Source: Dysgonomonas gadei ATCC BAA-286 (GTDB taxonomy: Bacteria > Bacteroidota > Bacteroidia > Bacteroidales > Dysgonomonadaceae). Taken from it: a DNA stretch of 64,000 nucleotides. Made by a program: the position numbers and the translations under genes. The stretch lies in NCBI RefSeq assembly GCF_000213555.1, contig NZ_GL891979.1, positions 189,956 through 253,955 on the forward strand, read 5' to 3'. Position 1 is the stretch's first letter, and the number at the start of each line of letters is the position of its first letter. The notes beneath the pieces were generated by a model. That model ran no database searches, was not told where the DNA came from, and was given only the letters and a program-made list of their open reading frames with translations. Positions 36,120 through 44,080 of this stretch are shown piece after piece.

Positions 36120-36620
36120 TTAATTGTTCAACTATATTAGGCGTTTTTCGTGACTCGGCATAACCAAAATAAATTTTGCTTCTGCTCTCGCTACTTAAAA
36201 CGTCCGTTTTTTATTGACTACACTTCGTTTCGTCTGAATGTTCATTTTGGCATTGCCCAAAACGAACCAAAAGGCTAGCGCTTCGTTCCTCGGCGACCCA
36301 AAACCGCAGCTTCGGTGGAGCAAAATAATACAGAATCATCTTTAGCCGGATTATCAGCCCAGTATAGCAGCTACCGTATTTTGCTCTACACCTCCGCTTT
36401 ACGAATTGGGTGCCCCGCCTGCGTCACTAATGCGCAAGGGCTGACGCCATAGTAGGACAAAGCCCTTAAATCAAATATGCGTCGGCCTTGTCGTGCGTCT
36501 AAGCATTTTTGATTACTTCTTTTGCTTAGAAAAAAAGTAATACAAGCAATCTTTGATTGCGCATAGCTGAAAAAAACGAACATTAAAACATAACTACAGA
36601 TTTGAATTTATAACTGATTT

Positions 36621-36657
36621 CTGTAACTTTCCTTGCTTCTTAACAATATATGGTTAA
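36621..36657 (+). repeat. GTTAC/palindrome dispersed element, copy upstream of the CNNM gene
   Basis: CTGTAAC, a degenerate second word, and the 18-bp palindrome TTAAC, 8 bp, GTTAA. It lies about 60 bp before the -33 box of the next gene. Confidence 0.55.
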
Positions 36658-36716
36658 GAAATATGAAGTGCTCCATTTAATATTTATTTATATTTTCACC
36701 GTTGTTTAATTCGTTT

Positions 36717-36750
36717 TTTGTTAAACGAATACACAATTATATTATCTTTG
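36717..36750 (+). promoter_or_regulatory. Promoter of the CNNM-tgt-lpt-kdsC operon
   Basis: TTTG at 36717-36720 and TATCTTTG at 36743-36750, 22 bp apart, a little wider than usual. The start codon is 24 bp downstream. Confidence 0.5.
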
Positions 36751-36774
36751 CACTATTATCATTCATATTAGAAT

Positions 36775-38121
36775 ATGGACATTTTCATATCAATTTTAAT
36801 TACTCTTTTATTCGTATTTCTTAATGGTTTTTTTGTTGCGGCAGAATTCGCAATAGTAAAAGTTCGGTCTTCCCAACTTGAATTGAAAGCTCAGGCAGGC
36901 AGTCGTGCCGCCGCCCTTTCAAAAAAAATAGTCACACATCTCGATTCCTATCTGGCTGCTACCCAGTTTGGTATTACCATTGCCAGCCTTGCTTTAGGTT
37001 GGATCGGTGAGCCTGTGGTATCCAAGATAATCAAAGAAATAATCGGACTGTTCAATATTGAACTTGCCCCGTCTGTACTCTCTACAGTATCGCTGATTAC
37101 CGCGTTCATTATAATCACTATATTGCATATCGTACTAGGAGAATTAGCTCCTAAATCATTAGCTATCCAGCGTTCGGAACAGACGACACTTGCCGTCGCG
37201 TATCCTCTGCATGGTTTCTATTGGATTTGCCGTCCGTTTATTTGGTTACTGAATGGTATTGCCAATCTTGTACTCAAGATGGTTGGACTGCATACTGTTT
37301 CGGAACAAGAAGTATATAGCAGCGACGAGTTGCGATATCTGGTAGATCAGGCAAAGGAAAGCGGGAAGGTAGACAGTACCGAATTTGATATTATCCAGAA
37401 CGCATTTGACTTCTCGGAACGTACGGCGCGCCAGATAATGGTTCCGCGTACGCAGGTGGTATCTATAGACGTGAACGATTACGATGAAAAGACATTGGAA
37501 TTTGTGATAGAGGAAGGATATTCCCGTATTCCGTGTTACGAGGATAATATAGATAATACCATTGGGGTAGTCCATCTGAAAGATATATTGAAAAAAATGC
37601 GCATTAGTAGCGGTAATGTGAACATTCGTTCTATTATAAGGCCGGTTTCATTTACACCCGAGACAAAGCGTATTGGTCAGCTATTGAAAGAGTTTCAGGT
37701 AAAACATCAGCAAATAGCGATGGTGCTGAACGAATATGGCGGAGTAGAGGGCGTTATCACTATGGAGGATATACTCGAAGAACTTGTCGGGGAAATACAG
37801 GATGAGTATGATAATGAAATCCCGTTTGTAGAGCAAACAGGGGAAAATACATATTCGGTAATAGCCACGGCTGCCATATCCGATATTAATGATGAACTTC
37901 CGCATCCGATAGATAAAGATAAGCAATACGATACACTTGCCGGATATCTTATTGATAAATTTGGGCGTATTCCTAATACACATGATAAGCTGGAAGCAGA
38001 AGATTACCAGTTTACGGTAATAAAGAAAAATAAAACATCGATTGTTGTGGTTCAGCTAAAAGACTTGGTAGCAGAAGAGGAAGCAGATGATGCTGAACAA
38101 TCAAAGACCACTCAAATCTGA
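36775..38121 (+). CDS. CNNM/CorC-type transmembrane protein (hemolysin family)
   Basis: A 448-residue protein with an N-terminal DUF21 membrane domain of three to four helices (about residues 1-190; GFFVAAEFAIVKVRSSQL, ATQFGITIASLALGWIGEP, HIVLGELAPKS), a CBS pair (about 215-330; ARQIMVPRTQV) and a C-terminal CorC_HlyC domain (about 350-435; DTLAGYLIDKFGRIP). Members are Mg2+/Co2+ efflux-type transporters or their relatives; hemolysin is a historic name. First gene of a plus-strand run; tgt begins 13 bp after it. Confidence 0.9.
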   Translation: MDIFISILITLLFVFLNGFFVAAEFAIVKVRSSQLELKAQAGSRAAALSKKIVTHLDSYLAATQFGITIASLALGWIGEPVVSKIIKEIIGLFNIELAPSVLSTVSLITAFIIITILHIVLGELAPKSLAIQRSEQTTLAVAYPLHGFYWICRPFIWLLNGIANLVLKMVGLHTVSEQEVYSSDELRYLVDQAKESGKVDSTEFDIIQNAFDFSERTARQIMVPRTQVVSIDVNDYDEKTLEFVIEEGYSRIPCYEDNIDNTIGVVHLKDILKKMRISSGNVNIRSIIRPVSFTPETKRIGQLLKEFQVKHQQIAMVLNEYGGVEGVITMEDILEELVGEIQDEYDNEIPFVEQTGENTYSVIATAAISDINDELPHPIDKDKQYDTLAGYLIDKFGRIPNTHDKLEAEDYQFTVIKKNKTSIVVVQLKDLVAEEEADDAEQSKTTQI

Positions 38122-38134
38122 TCAGAACGGAATA

Positions 38135-39265
38135 ATGGATTTTAAACTTCAATATACTGACGGGCAAACCAAAGCCAGAGCAGGACTTATAACAACCGAT
38201 CACGGACAGATAGAGACACCTATTTTTATGCCGGTGGGTACTCAGGGGGCGGTGAAAGCCGTACATATGACCGAATTGAAAAATGATATCGAAGCGCAGA
38301 TAATTCTGGGGAATACGTATCATCTGTATCTGCGTCCGGGATTGGAAATACTTAAACAGGCAGGTGGTTTGCATAAGTTTAACAGCTGGGACAAACCTAT
38401 ACTGACCGACAGCGGAGGGTTTCAGGTATTCTCTTTAGCCGAAAACCGGAAACTGACAGAAGAAGGCGCCATATTCCGGTCTCATATCGATGGTTCGAAA
38501 CATTTTTTTACACCCGAATCCGTTATGGATATTCAGAGAGTAATAGGGGCGGACATTATTATGGCTTTCGATGAATGTACGCCGGGAGATGCCGATTATG
38601 CATATGCAAAAAAGTCTCTTGACTTGACAGAACGGTGGCTCGACCGCTGCTTTACCCGGTTTAACGGCACTGAATGTGAATACGGGTATAAGCAGGCCTT
38701 ATTTCCTATTGTGCAGGGATGTGTCTATCCTGACTTACGCCGAAGAGCCGCAGAAAATGTAGCCTCGAAAGGTGCGGACGGGAATGCGATCGGAGGATTG
38801 GCTGTGGGCGAACCTACCGAAAAAATGTACGAGATGATTGAGGTGGTAAACGAAATACTTCCGGCCGGTAAACCCCGTTATCTGATGGGAGTGGGTACTC
38901 CGGCAAATATACTGGAAGCCATTGAGCGGGGTGTGGATATGTTCGATTGTATTATGCCTACCCGTAATGGTCGCAACGGGCAACTGTTTACCCGTAACGG
39001 TATAATGAATATGCGTAACAAGAAGTGGGCAAACGATTTTTCTCCGATCGAAGAAAATGGAGCGTCATTTGTTGATACTTTATATACAAAAGCATATCTT
39101 CGTCATCTGTTTATTACCAATGAAATATTGGGATTACAGATAGCTTCTATACATAATCTGGCTTTTTATCTGCAACTGGTCAAAGATGCACGTGAGCATA
39201 TTATTGCAGGAGATTTCTCCGGTTGGAAGAGAGAAATGGTAGAGAATGTTTCAAGAAGGATATAA
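38135..39265 (+). CDS. tgt: tRNA-guanine transglycosylase lacking the zinc cysteines
   Basis: Tgt swaps guanine for preQ1 at position 34 of GUN tRNAs. The 376-residue protein keeps the catalytic pocket: D92 in TDSGGFQVFSL, GGLAVGE near 220 and the nucleophile D271 in MFDCIMPTRNGRNG. The bacterial enzyme normally has a CxCxxC plus His zinc site near residues 302-333. Aligned here without gaps, the three cysteines are G309, S311 and D314 (ENGASFVDTLYTKAYLRHL), while H340 (ASIHNL) is kept. So the structural zinc is probably absent. The start at 38135 (MDFKLQYTDG) matches the family and gives a 13-bp gap to the upstream stop. Confidence 0.93.
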   Translation: MDFKLQYTDGQTKARAGLITTDHGQIETPIFMPVGTQGAVKAVHMTELKNDIEAQIILGNTYHLYLRPGLEILKQAGGLHKFNSWDKPILTDSGGFQVFSLAENRKLTEEGAIFRSHIDGSKHFFTPESVMDIQRVIGADIIMAFDECTPGDADYAYAKKSLDLTERWLDRCFTRFNGTECEYGYKQALFPIVQGCVYPDLRRRAAENVASKGADGNAIGGLAVGEPTEKMYEMIEVVNEILPAGKPRYLMGVGTPANILEAIERGVDMFDCIMPTRNGRNGQLFTRNGIMNMRNKKWANDFSPIEENGASFVDTLYTKAYLRHLFITNEILGLQIASIHNLAFYLQLVKDAREHIIAGDFSGWKREMVENVSRRI

Positions 39266-39338
39266 ATAATTAATTAAGAATTAAGAATTAAGAATAACTT
39301 GTCGACTTGTAACCGCCCATAGGGCAAAGTGATTGAAA

Positions 39339-40436
39339 ATGAAAATACTTTCGATACTCGACAGATATATTATTAAGAAGTTTCTGGGGACTTATATATT
39401 CTCCATTATTCTTATTATATCTATTGCTGTCGTATTCGATATAAATGAAAAGCTGGATAAGTTTCTGGATAAAAAGGCTCCGCTGACAGCGATAATATTT
39501 GATTATTACGTCAACTTTGTGCCCTATTATACAAACCTGTTTAGTGCTTTGTTTGTATTTATAGCCGTTATATTTTTTACATCGAAACTGGCAGATAATT
39601 CTGAGATTATCGCCATGTTATCGAATGGGATGAGCTTTAAACGGCTGATGAAGCCATATATGATATCGGCGGGAATAATTGCGGTCTTTTCATTTGTTCT
39701 CAGTAGTTTTATAATCCCTCCTGCCAATGTGACCCGTATCAAGTTTCAGAACAAGTATGTCAGGGACAAGAGCGTGGAATATGCTTCAGGTATTCAGCTT
39801 CAAGTGGATAAAGGTGTTATTTTATATATAGAGCGATTCGATAATAAGACGAAGGAAGGATATAACCTGTCTCTCGATAAAATTGAAGATAAGGAACTTA
39901 AATCGCGTTTGACAGCTCAACGTATAAAATACGACAGTGCATATCACTGGGAACTGTATAACTATAAGATACGTGAATTGCAGGGAATGAGAGAGGTTAT
40001 CAGCAACGGAGATAAAATAGATACGACATTGAATGTTGTGCCCAGCGATTTCCTCATATCTGTAAACGATTTTGAGCAAATGACCACCCCTGTATTATAT
40101 AAATATATACAGAGGCAAAGAGATAAAGGTATTGCAACTGTGGGCGATGTGAGTATTACTCAATTCGAGATTGAATTTCACAAACGCTTCGCTTCTGTAT
40201 TCTCTGCGTTTATCCTCACTATTATAGGAGCTTCTTTGTCGGCCCGTAAAGTAAAAGGTGGTATGGGGCTGAATATAGGTATAGGATTAGGACTTAGTGT
40301 ATCATACATTATGTTCCAAACGGTTAGTTCCTCATTTGCTGTATCGGGGACTATGCCGGCATGGCTTGCTGTGTGGATTCCGAATCTGGTATTTATGGCA
40401 ATAGCCGCGTATCTATACTCCAGGGCTCCGAATTAA
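39339..40436 (+). CDS. LptF/LptG-family (YjgP/YjgQ) permease
   Basis: A 365-residue membrane protein with the LptF/LptG layout: two helices near the N-terminus (LDRYIIKKFLGTYIFSIILII and an adjacent pair around residues 50-120), a periplasmic beta-jellyroll part (about 130-270), and three C-terminal helices (SVFSAFILTIIGASLSARK). With LptB these proteins extract lipopolysaccharide from the inner membrane. I start at ATG 39339 rather than an upstream TTG. It lies in one operon with tgt and a KdsC-type phosphatase, which also points to lipopolysaccharide export. Confidence 0.9.
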   Translation: MKILSILDRYIIKKFLGTYIFSIILIISIAVVFDINEKLDKFLDKKAPLTAIIFDYYVNFVPYYTNLFSALFVFIAVIFFTSKLADNSEIIAMLSNGMSFKRLMKPYMISAGIIAVFSFVLSSFIIPPANVTRIKFQNKYVRDKSVEYASGIQLQVDKGVILYIERFDNKTKEGYNLSLDKIEDKELKSRLTAQRIKYDSAYHWELYNYKIRELQGMREVISNGDKIDTTLNVVPSDFLISVNDFEQMTTPVLYKYIQRQRDKGIATVGDVSITQFEIEFHKRFASVFSAFILTIIGASLSARKVKGGMGLNIGIGLGLSVSYIMFQTVSSSFAVSGTMPAWLAVWIPNLVFMAIAAYLYSRAPN

Positions 40437-40454
40437 GAGTTAAAATTTATACAT

Positions 40455-40976
40455 ATGAGTACTGTAAATTATGACCTTAGTAAGATTAAGGCATTTATAT
40501 TTGATGTAGACGGGGTTTTGTCCCCCGATTCTATTCCTTTGTCTTCTGAGGGAGAGCCGATGCGTATGGTGAATATAAAAGACGGGTATGCTATAAACCT
40601 TGCTGTTAAACATGGATATGGTGTAGCAATCATTACAGGAGGCGATACGGAGGCTGTAAGACTGCGTTTCTCTCGCTTGGGGATAAAAGATATCTATATG
40701 AAGTCGAAGATTAAAATACACGACTTTAACGACTATATTCAGAGGACAGGATATAAGCCGGAAGAGATTATGTATGCCGGTGACGATATACCTGATTATC
40801 ATGTAATGCAATCGGTAGGATTGCCTGTTGCCCCAGCTGATGCAGCACATGAAATAAGAAACATAGCCCGGTATATTTCACATTGCAAAGGTGGGCATGG
40901 AGTCGCCCGTGATATAATAGAGCAGGTAATGAAAGTACATGGTAAATGGATGAGTGAGGAAGCTTTCGGCTGGTAG
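40455..40976 (+). CDS. kdsC: KdsC-type HAD phosphatase (KDO 8-phosphate phosphatase)
   Basis: A 173-residue cap-less C0 HAD protein. Motif I is FIFDVDGVLSPD (about residues 15-26), motif II IITGGDTEAVRLR, and motif IV YAGDDIPDYHVM, all as in KdsC, which removes phosphate from KDO 8-phosphate for the lipopolysaccharide core. It follows the Lpt permease gene by 18 bp, in keeping with that role. Length matches the usual 165-190. It ends 15 bp from the convergent DUF2520 gene. Confidence 0.87.
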   Translation: MSTVNYDLSKIKAFIFDVDGVLSPDSIPLSSEGEPMRMVNIKDGYAINLAVKHGYGVAIITGGDTEAVRLRFSRLGIKDIYMKSKIKIHDFNDYIQRTGYKPEEIMYAGDDIPDYHVMQSVGLPVAPADAAHEIRNIARYISHCKGGHGVARDIIEQVMKVHGKWMSEEAFGW

Positions 40977-40991
40977 TAGTATATTTACCGA

Positions 40992-41750
40992 TTAGCTCAT
41001 TCTGTGAATATTTTCGCTTATCAGCTTATATATTTCCTTTATCTTCTCATCTTCTATCATTTCCATATGCTTGTCAATGATGTTCTTGTCGTAACGGATG
41101 GCGGGGCCGGTTTGTGCTTCACCGGGAGTTAATGAATGTACCTTCGATGCGGTTTCATCTATAAGAGGTAAGGCTACCTCAAAGGGAAGATTCGCTTTCT
41201 TCAGGAATAGTTCGGACAGAGCGTACATATGATTGGTGAAGTTGCACGCAAATACGCCGGTCAGGTGTATATATTTCCTGTCTTTGGAGGATAGTTCAGA
41301 TACTTTACCCGATAGTTGGCTGGCGATAGCGTGTAATATATTCAGACTTTTTGTATCGGATGCTTCTACAAAAACAGGAATATCAGCCCATTCTATAATT
41401 CTGTCTTTACTGAATGTCTGAAATGGATAGATTACTCCATAGCTACCTGCGTATTTACTGAATATATCTAAAGGTACGCTTCCCGCGGTATGAATCCATA
41501 TGCCATCGTTTTTGGGTAATTGAGAAGCTATACTGTCCAGTACAGAATCTTTTACCGAAAAGATATACAAATCGGCATCATTGATTACCGAAGCGATGTC
41601 TGTAGTAGGGACAGCATGTACCTGTTCAGCTAAGACGGATGCAGCCTCCAAAGTACGACTGTATATCTGTATGATATCAAAGGATCTTCTATACAGTTCC
41701 CTAGCCAGATGGGTAGCCACATTTCCGGCACCTATGAATACAATTCTCAT
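40992..41750 (-). CDS. Rossmann/DUF2520-domain protein
   Basis: A 252-residue protein. The N-terminus MRIVFIGAGNVATHLARELY is an NAD(P)-binding Rossmann motif; the C-terminal half (from about 125) with KYIHLTGVFACNFTNHMYAL matches DUF2520. The pair of domains recalls 6-phosphogluconate dehydrogenase-like or ProC-like oxidoreductases; the substrate is unknown. Its start overlaps the stop of the upstream small membrane protein gene by 1 bp. Confidence 0.87.
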   Translation of the reverse strand: MRIVFIGAGNVATHLARELYRRSFDIIQIYSRTLEAASVLAEQVHAVPTTDIASVINDADLYIFSVKDSVLDSIASQLPKNDGIWIHTAGSVPLDIFSKYAGSYGVIYPFQTFSKDRIIEWADIPVFVEASDTKSLNILHAIASQLSGKVSELSSKDRKYIHLTGVFACNFTNHMYALSELFLKKANLPFEVALPLIDETASKVHSLTPGEAQTGPAIRYDKNIIDKHMEMIEDEKIKEIYKLISENIHRMS

Positions 41751-42088
41751 CAGTTTTTCTTTGCGGTCAGTACCATTGCTACACCTGCTATAATCAGGCC
41801 TAATGGGACTATCAGATTGGAATAATTACTCAGCCAGCCGAAGAACAAGTCGGCATTAAGTATGATGCCTATTCCCAGAAATATCCAGCCAAGCATCTTT
41901 TTTGGTTGTGTAATAAGAAAGACGATTCCTCCTATAAGGAAGAATACACCGACGCTGATAAGTTTTTGTCCGTAAGGTATCTGCCTGAGAAACCCTAGCT
42001 TGTCTAATAAGAATAATACACCGAAGATAAGGATGGTTATTCCGTAAGATAGACGGTCGTTGGATGCTTTATTCGAACTTGTTGCCAT
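41750..42088 (-). CDS. Small polytopic membrane protein (DUF5668/LiaF N-terminal-like)
   Basis: A 112-residue protein with about four hydrophobic segments (ILIFGVLFLLDKLGFL, LISVGVFFLIGGIVFLI, LGWIFLGIGIILNADLFFG, LIVPLGLIIAGVAMVL). The layout resembles the membrane part of LiaF-like proteins (DUF5668). No sensing domain is attached. It is translationally linked to the DUF2520 gene and follows the nitroreductase gene by 4 bp. Confidence 0.65.
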   Translation of the reverse strand: MATSSNKASNDRLSYGITILIFGVLFLLDKLGFLRQIPYGQKLISVGVFFLIGGIVFLITQPKKMLGWIFLGIGIILNADLFFGWLSNYSNLIVPLGLIIAGVAMVLTAKKN

Positions 42089-42092
42089 AATT

Positions 42093-42641
42093 TTATTCGG
42101 CTAATTGGTCTATATTAAATTTACCGATATGTATCTTCTCCCACTGCAGCTTCTCTTCATCGAAAGGCGGACGCTCCTGAGCTTTATGTCCTATTGCTAT
42201 TACAGATAAGACTTGGAGTTGCATCGGGATGTCGAATAGTTCCCTGATATATTCATCAGATGGAGTATCACTCATCGTATATCGTTCGCGTACCTGTACC
42301 CAGCAACTGCCCAGGCCTAAGTCTTCAACTTGTAACTGTACCATGATGGATGCTATAGAAGAGTCTTCTATCCATACATCGCTGGTCAGAGGGTCGGCTA
42401 GTACGACAATGGCCAAAGCACATCCGGCAATTAATCTGCTACTCGATTTTTTGCAATACGACAGCTTATCCAGCATTTCCTTATCTTCTATCAAAAGGAA
42501 TTGCCACGGATTGGCACTTTTAGAAGAAGGAGACATCAATACAGCCTTCATTATCGTTTCCACCTGTTCCGGGCTAAGCGGCTCATCCGTAAATTTACGA
42601 GTGCTGCGCCGGCTTATTATTAATTGTTGAAAATCAGTCAT
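42093..42641 (-). CDS. Nitroreductase-family flavoprotein
   Basis: A 182-residue FMN oxidoreductase. IISRRSTRKFTDEPLSPEQ is the FMN phosphate-binding N-terminal motif, and LGLGSCWVQVRERY and IGHKAQERPPFDEEKL are typical of the family. The physiological substrate is unknown. It lies 14 bp after the sugar transferase gene and 4 bp before the small membrane protein gene. Confidence 0.9.
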   Translation of the reverse strand: MTDFQQLIISRRSTRKFTDEPLSPEQVETIMKAVLMSPSSKSANPWQFLLIEDKEMLDKLSYCKKSSSRLIAGCALAIVVLADPLTSDVWIEDSSIASIMVQLQVEDLGLGSCWVQVRERYTMSDTPSDEYIRELFDIPMQLQVLSVIAIGHKAQERPPFDEEKLQWEKIHIGKFNIDQLAE

Positions 42642-42655
42642 AAGAGAATATGTAT

Positions 42656-44035
42656 TTAGCGTCTGGTAAGATGTTCTATCTCATCACCGAGTTCTTCTAC
42701 ACTTTTAACTCCTTCCGTACTATTGCTACGGAGTAATATATTCAGTGTCTGCATGATTAACTTTATGTCGAGAGCCAGAGAATAACCATTGATATACAAC
42801 AAGTCATATTTTAATTTGTCTCTTACGGAAGTATTATATTTTCCCTGAACCTGAGCCAACCCTGTCAGTCCGGCCTTTACTCTGTGGCGGAGCTTATATT
42901 CAGGCATTTCTTCACAAAACTGTTCAACGAAAAACGGACGTTCGGGACGTGGGCCAACAATACTCATATCCCCGATAAGGATGTTAAATATCTGAGGAAT
43001 TTCGTCCAGGCGTGTCGCTCTCAGTATATGACCCAGTCTGGTAATGCGTTTATCTACTTCCTGAGCTAATACAGGACCGGAAATGGCTTCGGCATTCTCA
43101 ACCATTGTCCTGAATTTGTATATTTTGAATACCTTATTGTCACGGGTAATCCTTTCCTGTACATAAAAAGCCGTACCTCCTCCTATTTTCAGAGCCAGAT
43201 AAACAAATACAAACGGGATGAAGAATATAACGAGTGCCATACTTCCTAAAAGAACATCGATGATCCTTTTAGTTGTTTCACTTCCTTGCGAAAGACCGAA
43301 TTCTCTGACATCTAATACAGGAGAATCGTCTATTTGAAGGAAATTGGCGTTAAATTGGAGAATCTCCAGATTTTTTGGCTGATAGAGAACCGTATGGTTA
43401 TTTTCAACACAGTAAAGTATTATTTCCTGCTTCAATGATTCTTCTACGTCTTCTGTAATGAATGTAATATCACATTCGTCAATCAGTTCATACACTTTAG
43501 GATATGCCGGCGAACAGACATGCTTGATCTGAGACCACATTCCTCTCGATTCCAGTAGTTTATAGGCGAGTGCCTGAGACTTTTCATAACCAATGACGAG
43601 TACCGATTTTCCCTTGTTTACCCGGAAATACATACGGCTGGCAAATAGATGCCAGAAGGTTATGACTACAAGCTGAAAGATGGTACCAGCCAAAAGTATA
43701 CTTCGGGGAAATGCAAATTCCCGGATAAAGAAGCTGATAGCCATTGTTGTAAATAAAAGCGATCCTACTGCCAATACAACAGTGTAGCCAACTCCAAAAA
43801 GAGTAAAGTCTTTTGGCTTGTCAAGTTCGAATATGTGGCTTAGAATAAGATAGCTAATGATAATGAAAGGTATACTCGCCTTAAAAGCATTGTAGTTGAG
43901 CGTAAAATTATCCAAAGCATCTTTGAATAGATAAAAGGCTAAGATGTATGAGCCGTAAATCACAGCCAAATCTATCAGGGGGATTATAATCCTATATCCC
44001 CTATACCCGAATATCTTTTCTAAGATCTTATTCAT
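42656..44035 (-). CDS. Polyprenyl-phosphate sugar-1-phosphate transferase (WcaJ/bacterial sugar transferase)
   Basis: A 459-residue initiating transferase that loads the first sugar onto undecaprenyl phosphate for a polysaccharide. Four to five N-terminal membrane segments, a CoA-binding-like domain, then a catalytic bacterial sugar-transferase domain (about residues 270-459) with YKFRTMVENAE, TRLDEIPQIFNILIGDMSIVGPRPERPFF and RVKAGLTGLAQVQG. No other capsule gene is adjacent; the glycosyltransferases at 59392-63468 are 15 kb away. First gene of the four-gene minus-strand unit. Confidence 0.92.
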   Translation of the reverse strand: MNKILEKIFGYRGYRIIIPLIDLAVIYGSYILAFYLFKDALDNFTLNYNAFKASIPFIIISYLILSHIFELDKPKDFTLFGVGYTVVLAVGSLLFTTMAISFFIREFAFPRSILLAGTIFQLVVITFWHLFASRMYFRVNKGKSVLVIGYEKSQALAYKLLESRGMWSQIKHVCSPAYPKVYELIDECDITFITEDVEESLKQEIILYCVENNHTVLYQPKNLEILQFNANFLQIDDSPVLDVREFGLSQGSETTKRIIDVLLGSMALVIFFIPFVFVYLALKIGGGTAFYVQERITRDNKVFKIYKFRTMVENAEAISGPVLAQEVDKRITRLGHILRATRLDEIPQIFNILIGDMSIVGPRPERPFFVEQFCEEMPEYKLRHRVKAGLTGLAQVQGKYNTSVRDKLKYDLLYINGYSLALDIKLIMQTLNILLRSNSTEGVKSVEELGDEIEHLTRR

Positions 44036-44080
44036 TCAATGTATTTTAATAATCTTAAGAACAAACAGGGTTATTACCGC

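Larger units (their letters stand above)
36120..36774. other. Intergenic region with decayed repeats
   Basis: 655 bp without a supported gene. About 36241-36280 resembles 20535-20574. Segments around 36395-36580 contain many short inverted stretches and encode, on the minus strand, a 65-codon open frame of the kind seen in dispersed repeats rather than a gene. A GTTAC/palindrome copy (36621-36657) and the promoter of the next gene follow. Confidence 0.5.

Noticed and set aside
36386..36583. 65-codon minus-strand open frame
   Set aside because: Its composition (HPIRKAEV-type end, Cys- and Tyr-rich) is typical of translated dispersed repeats; no promoter, no coding context.
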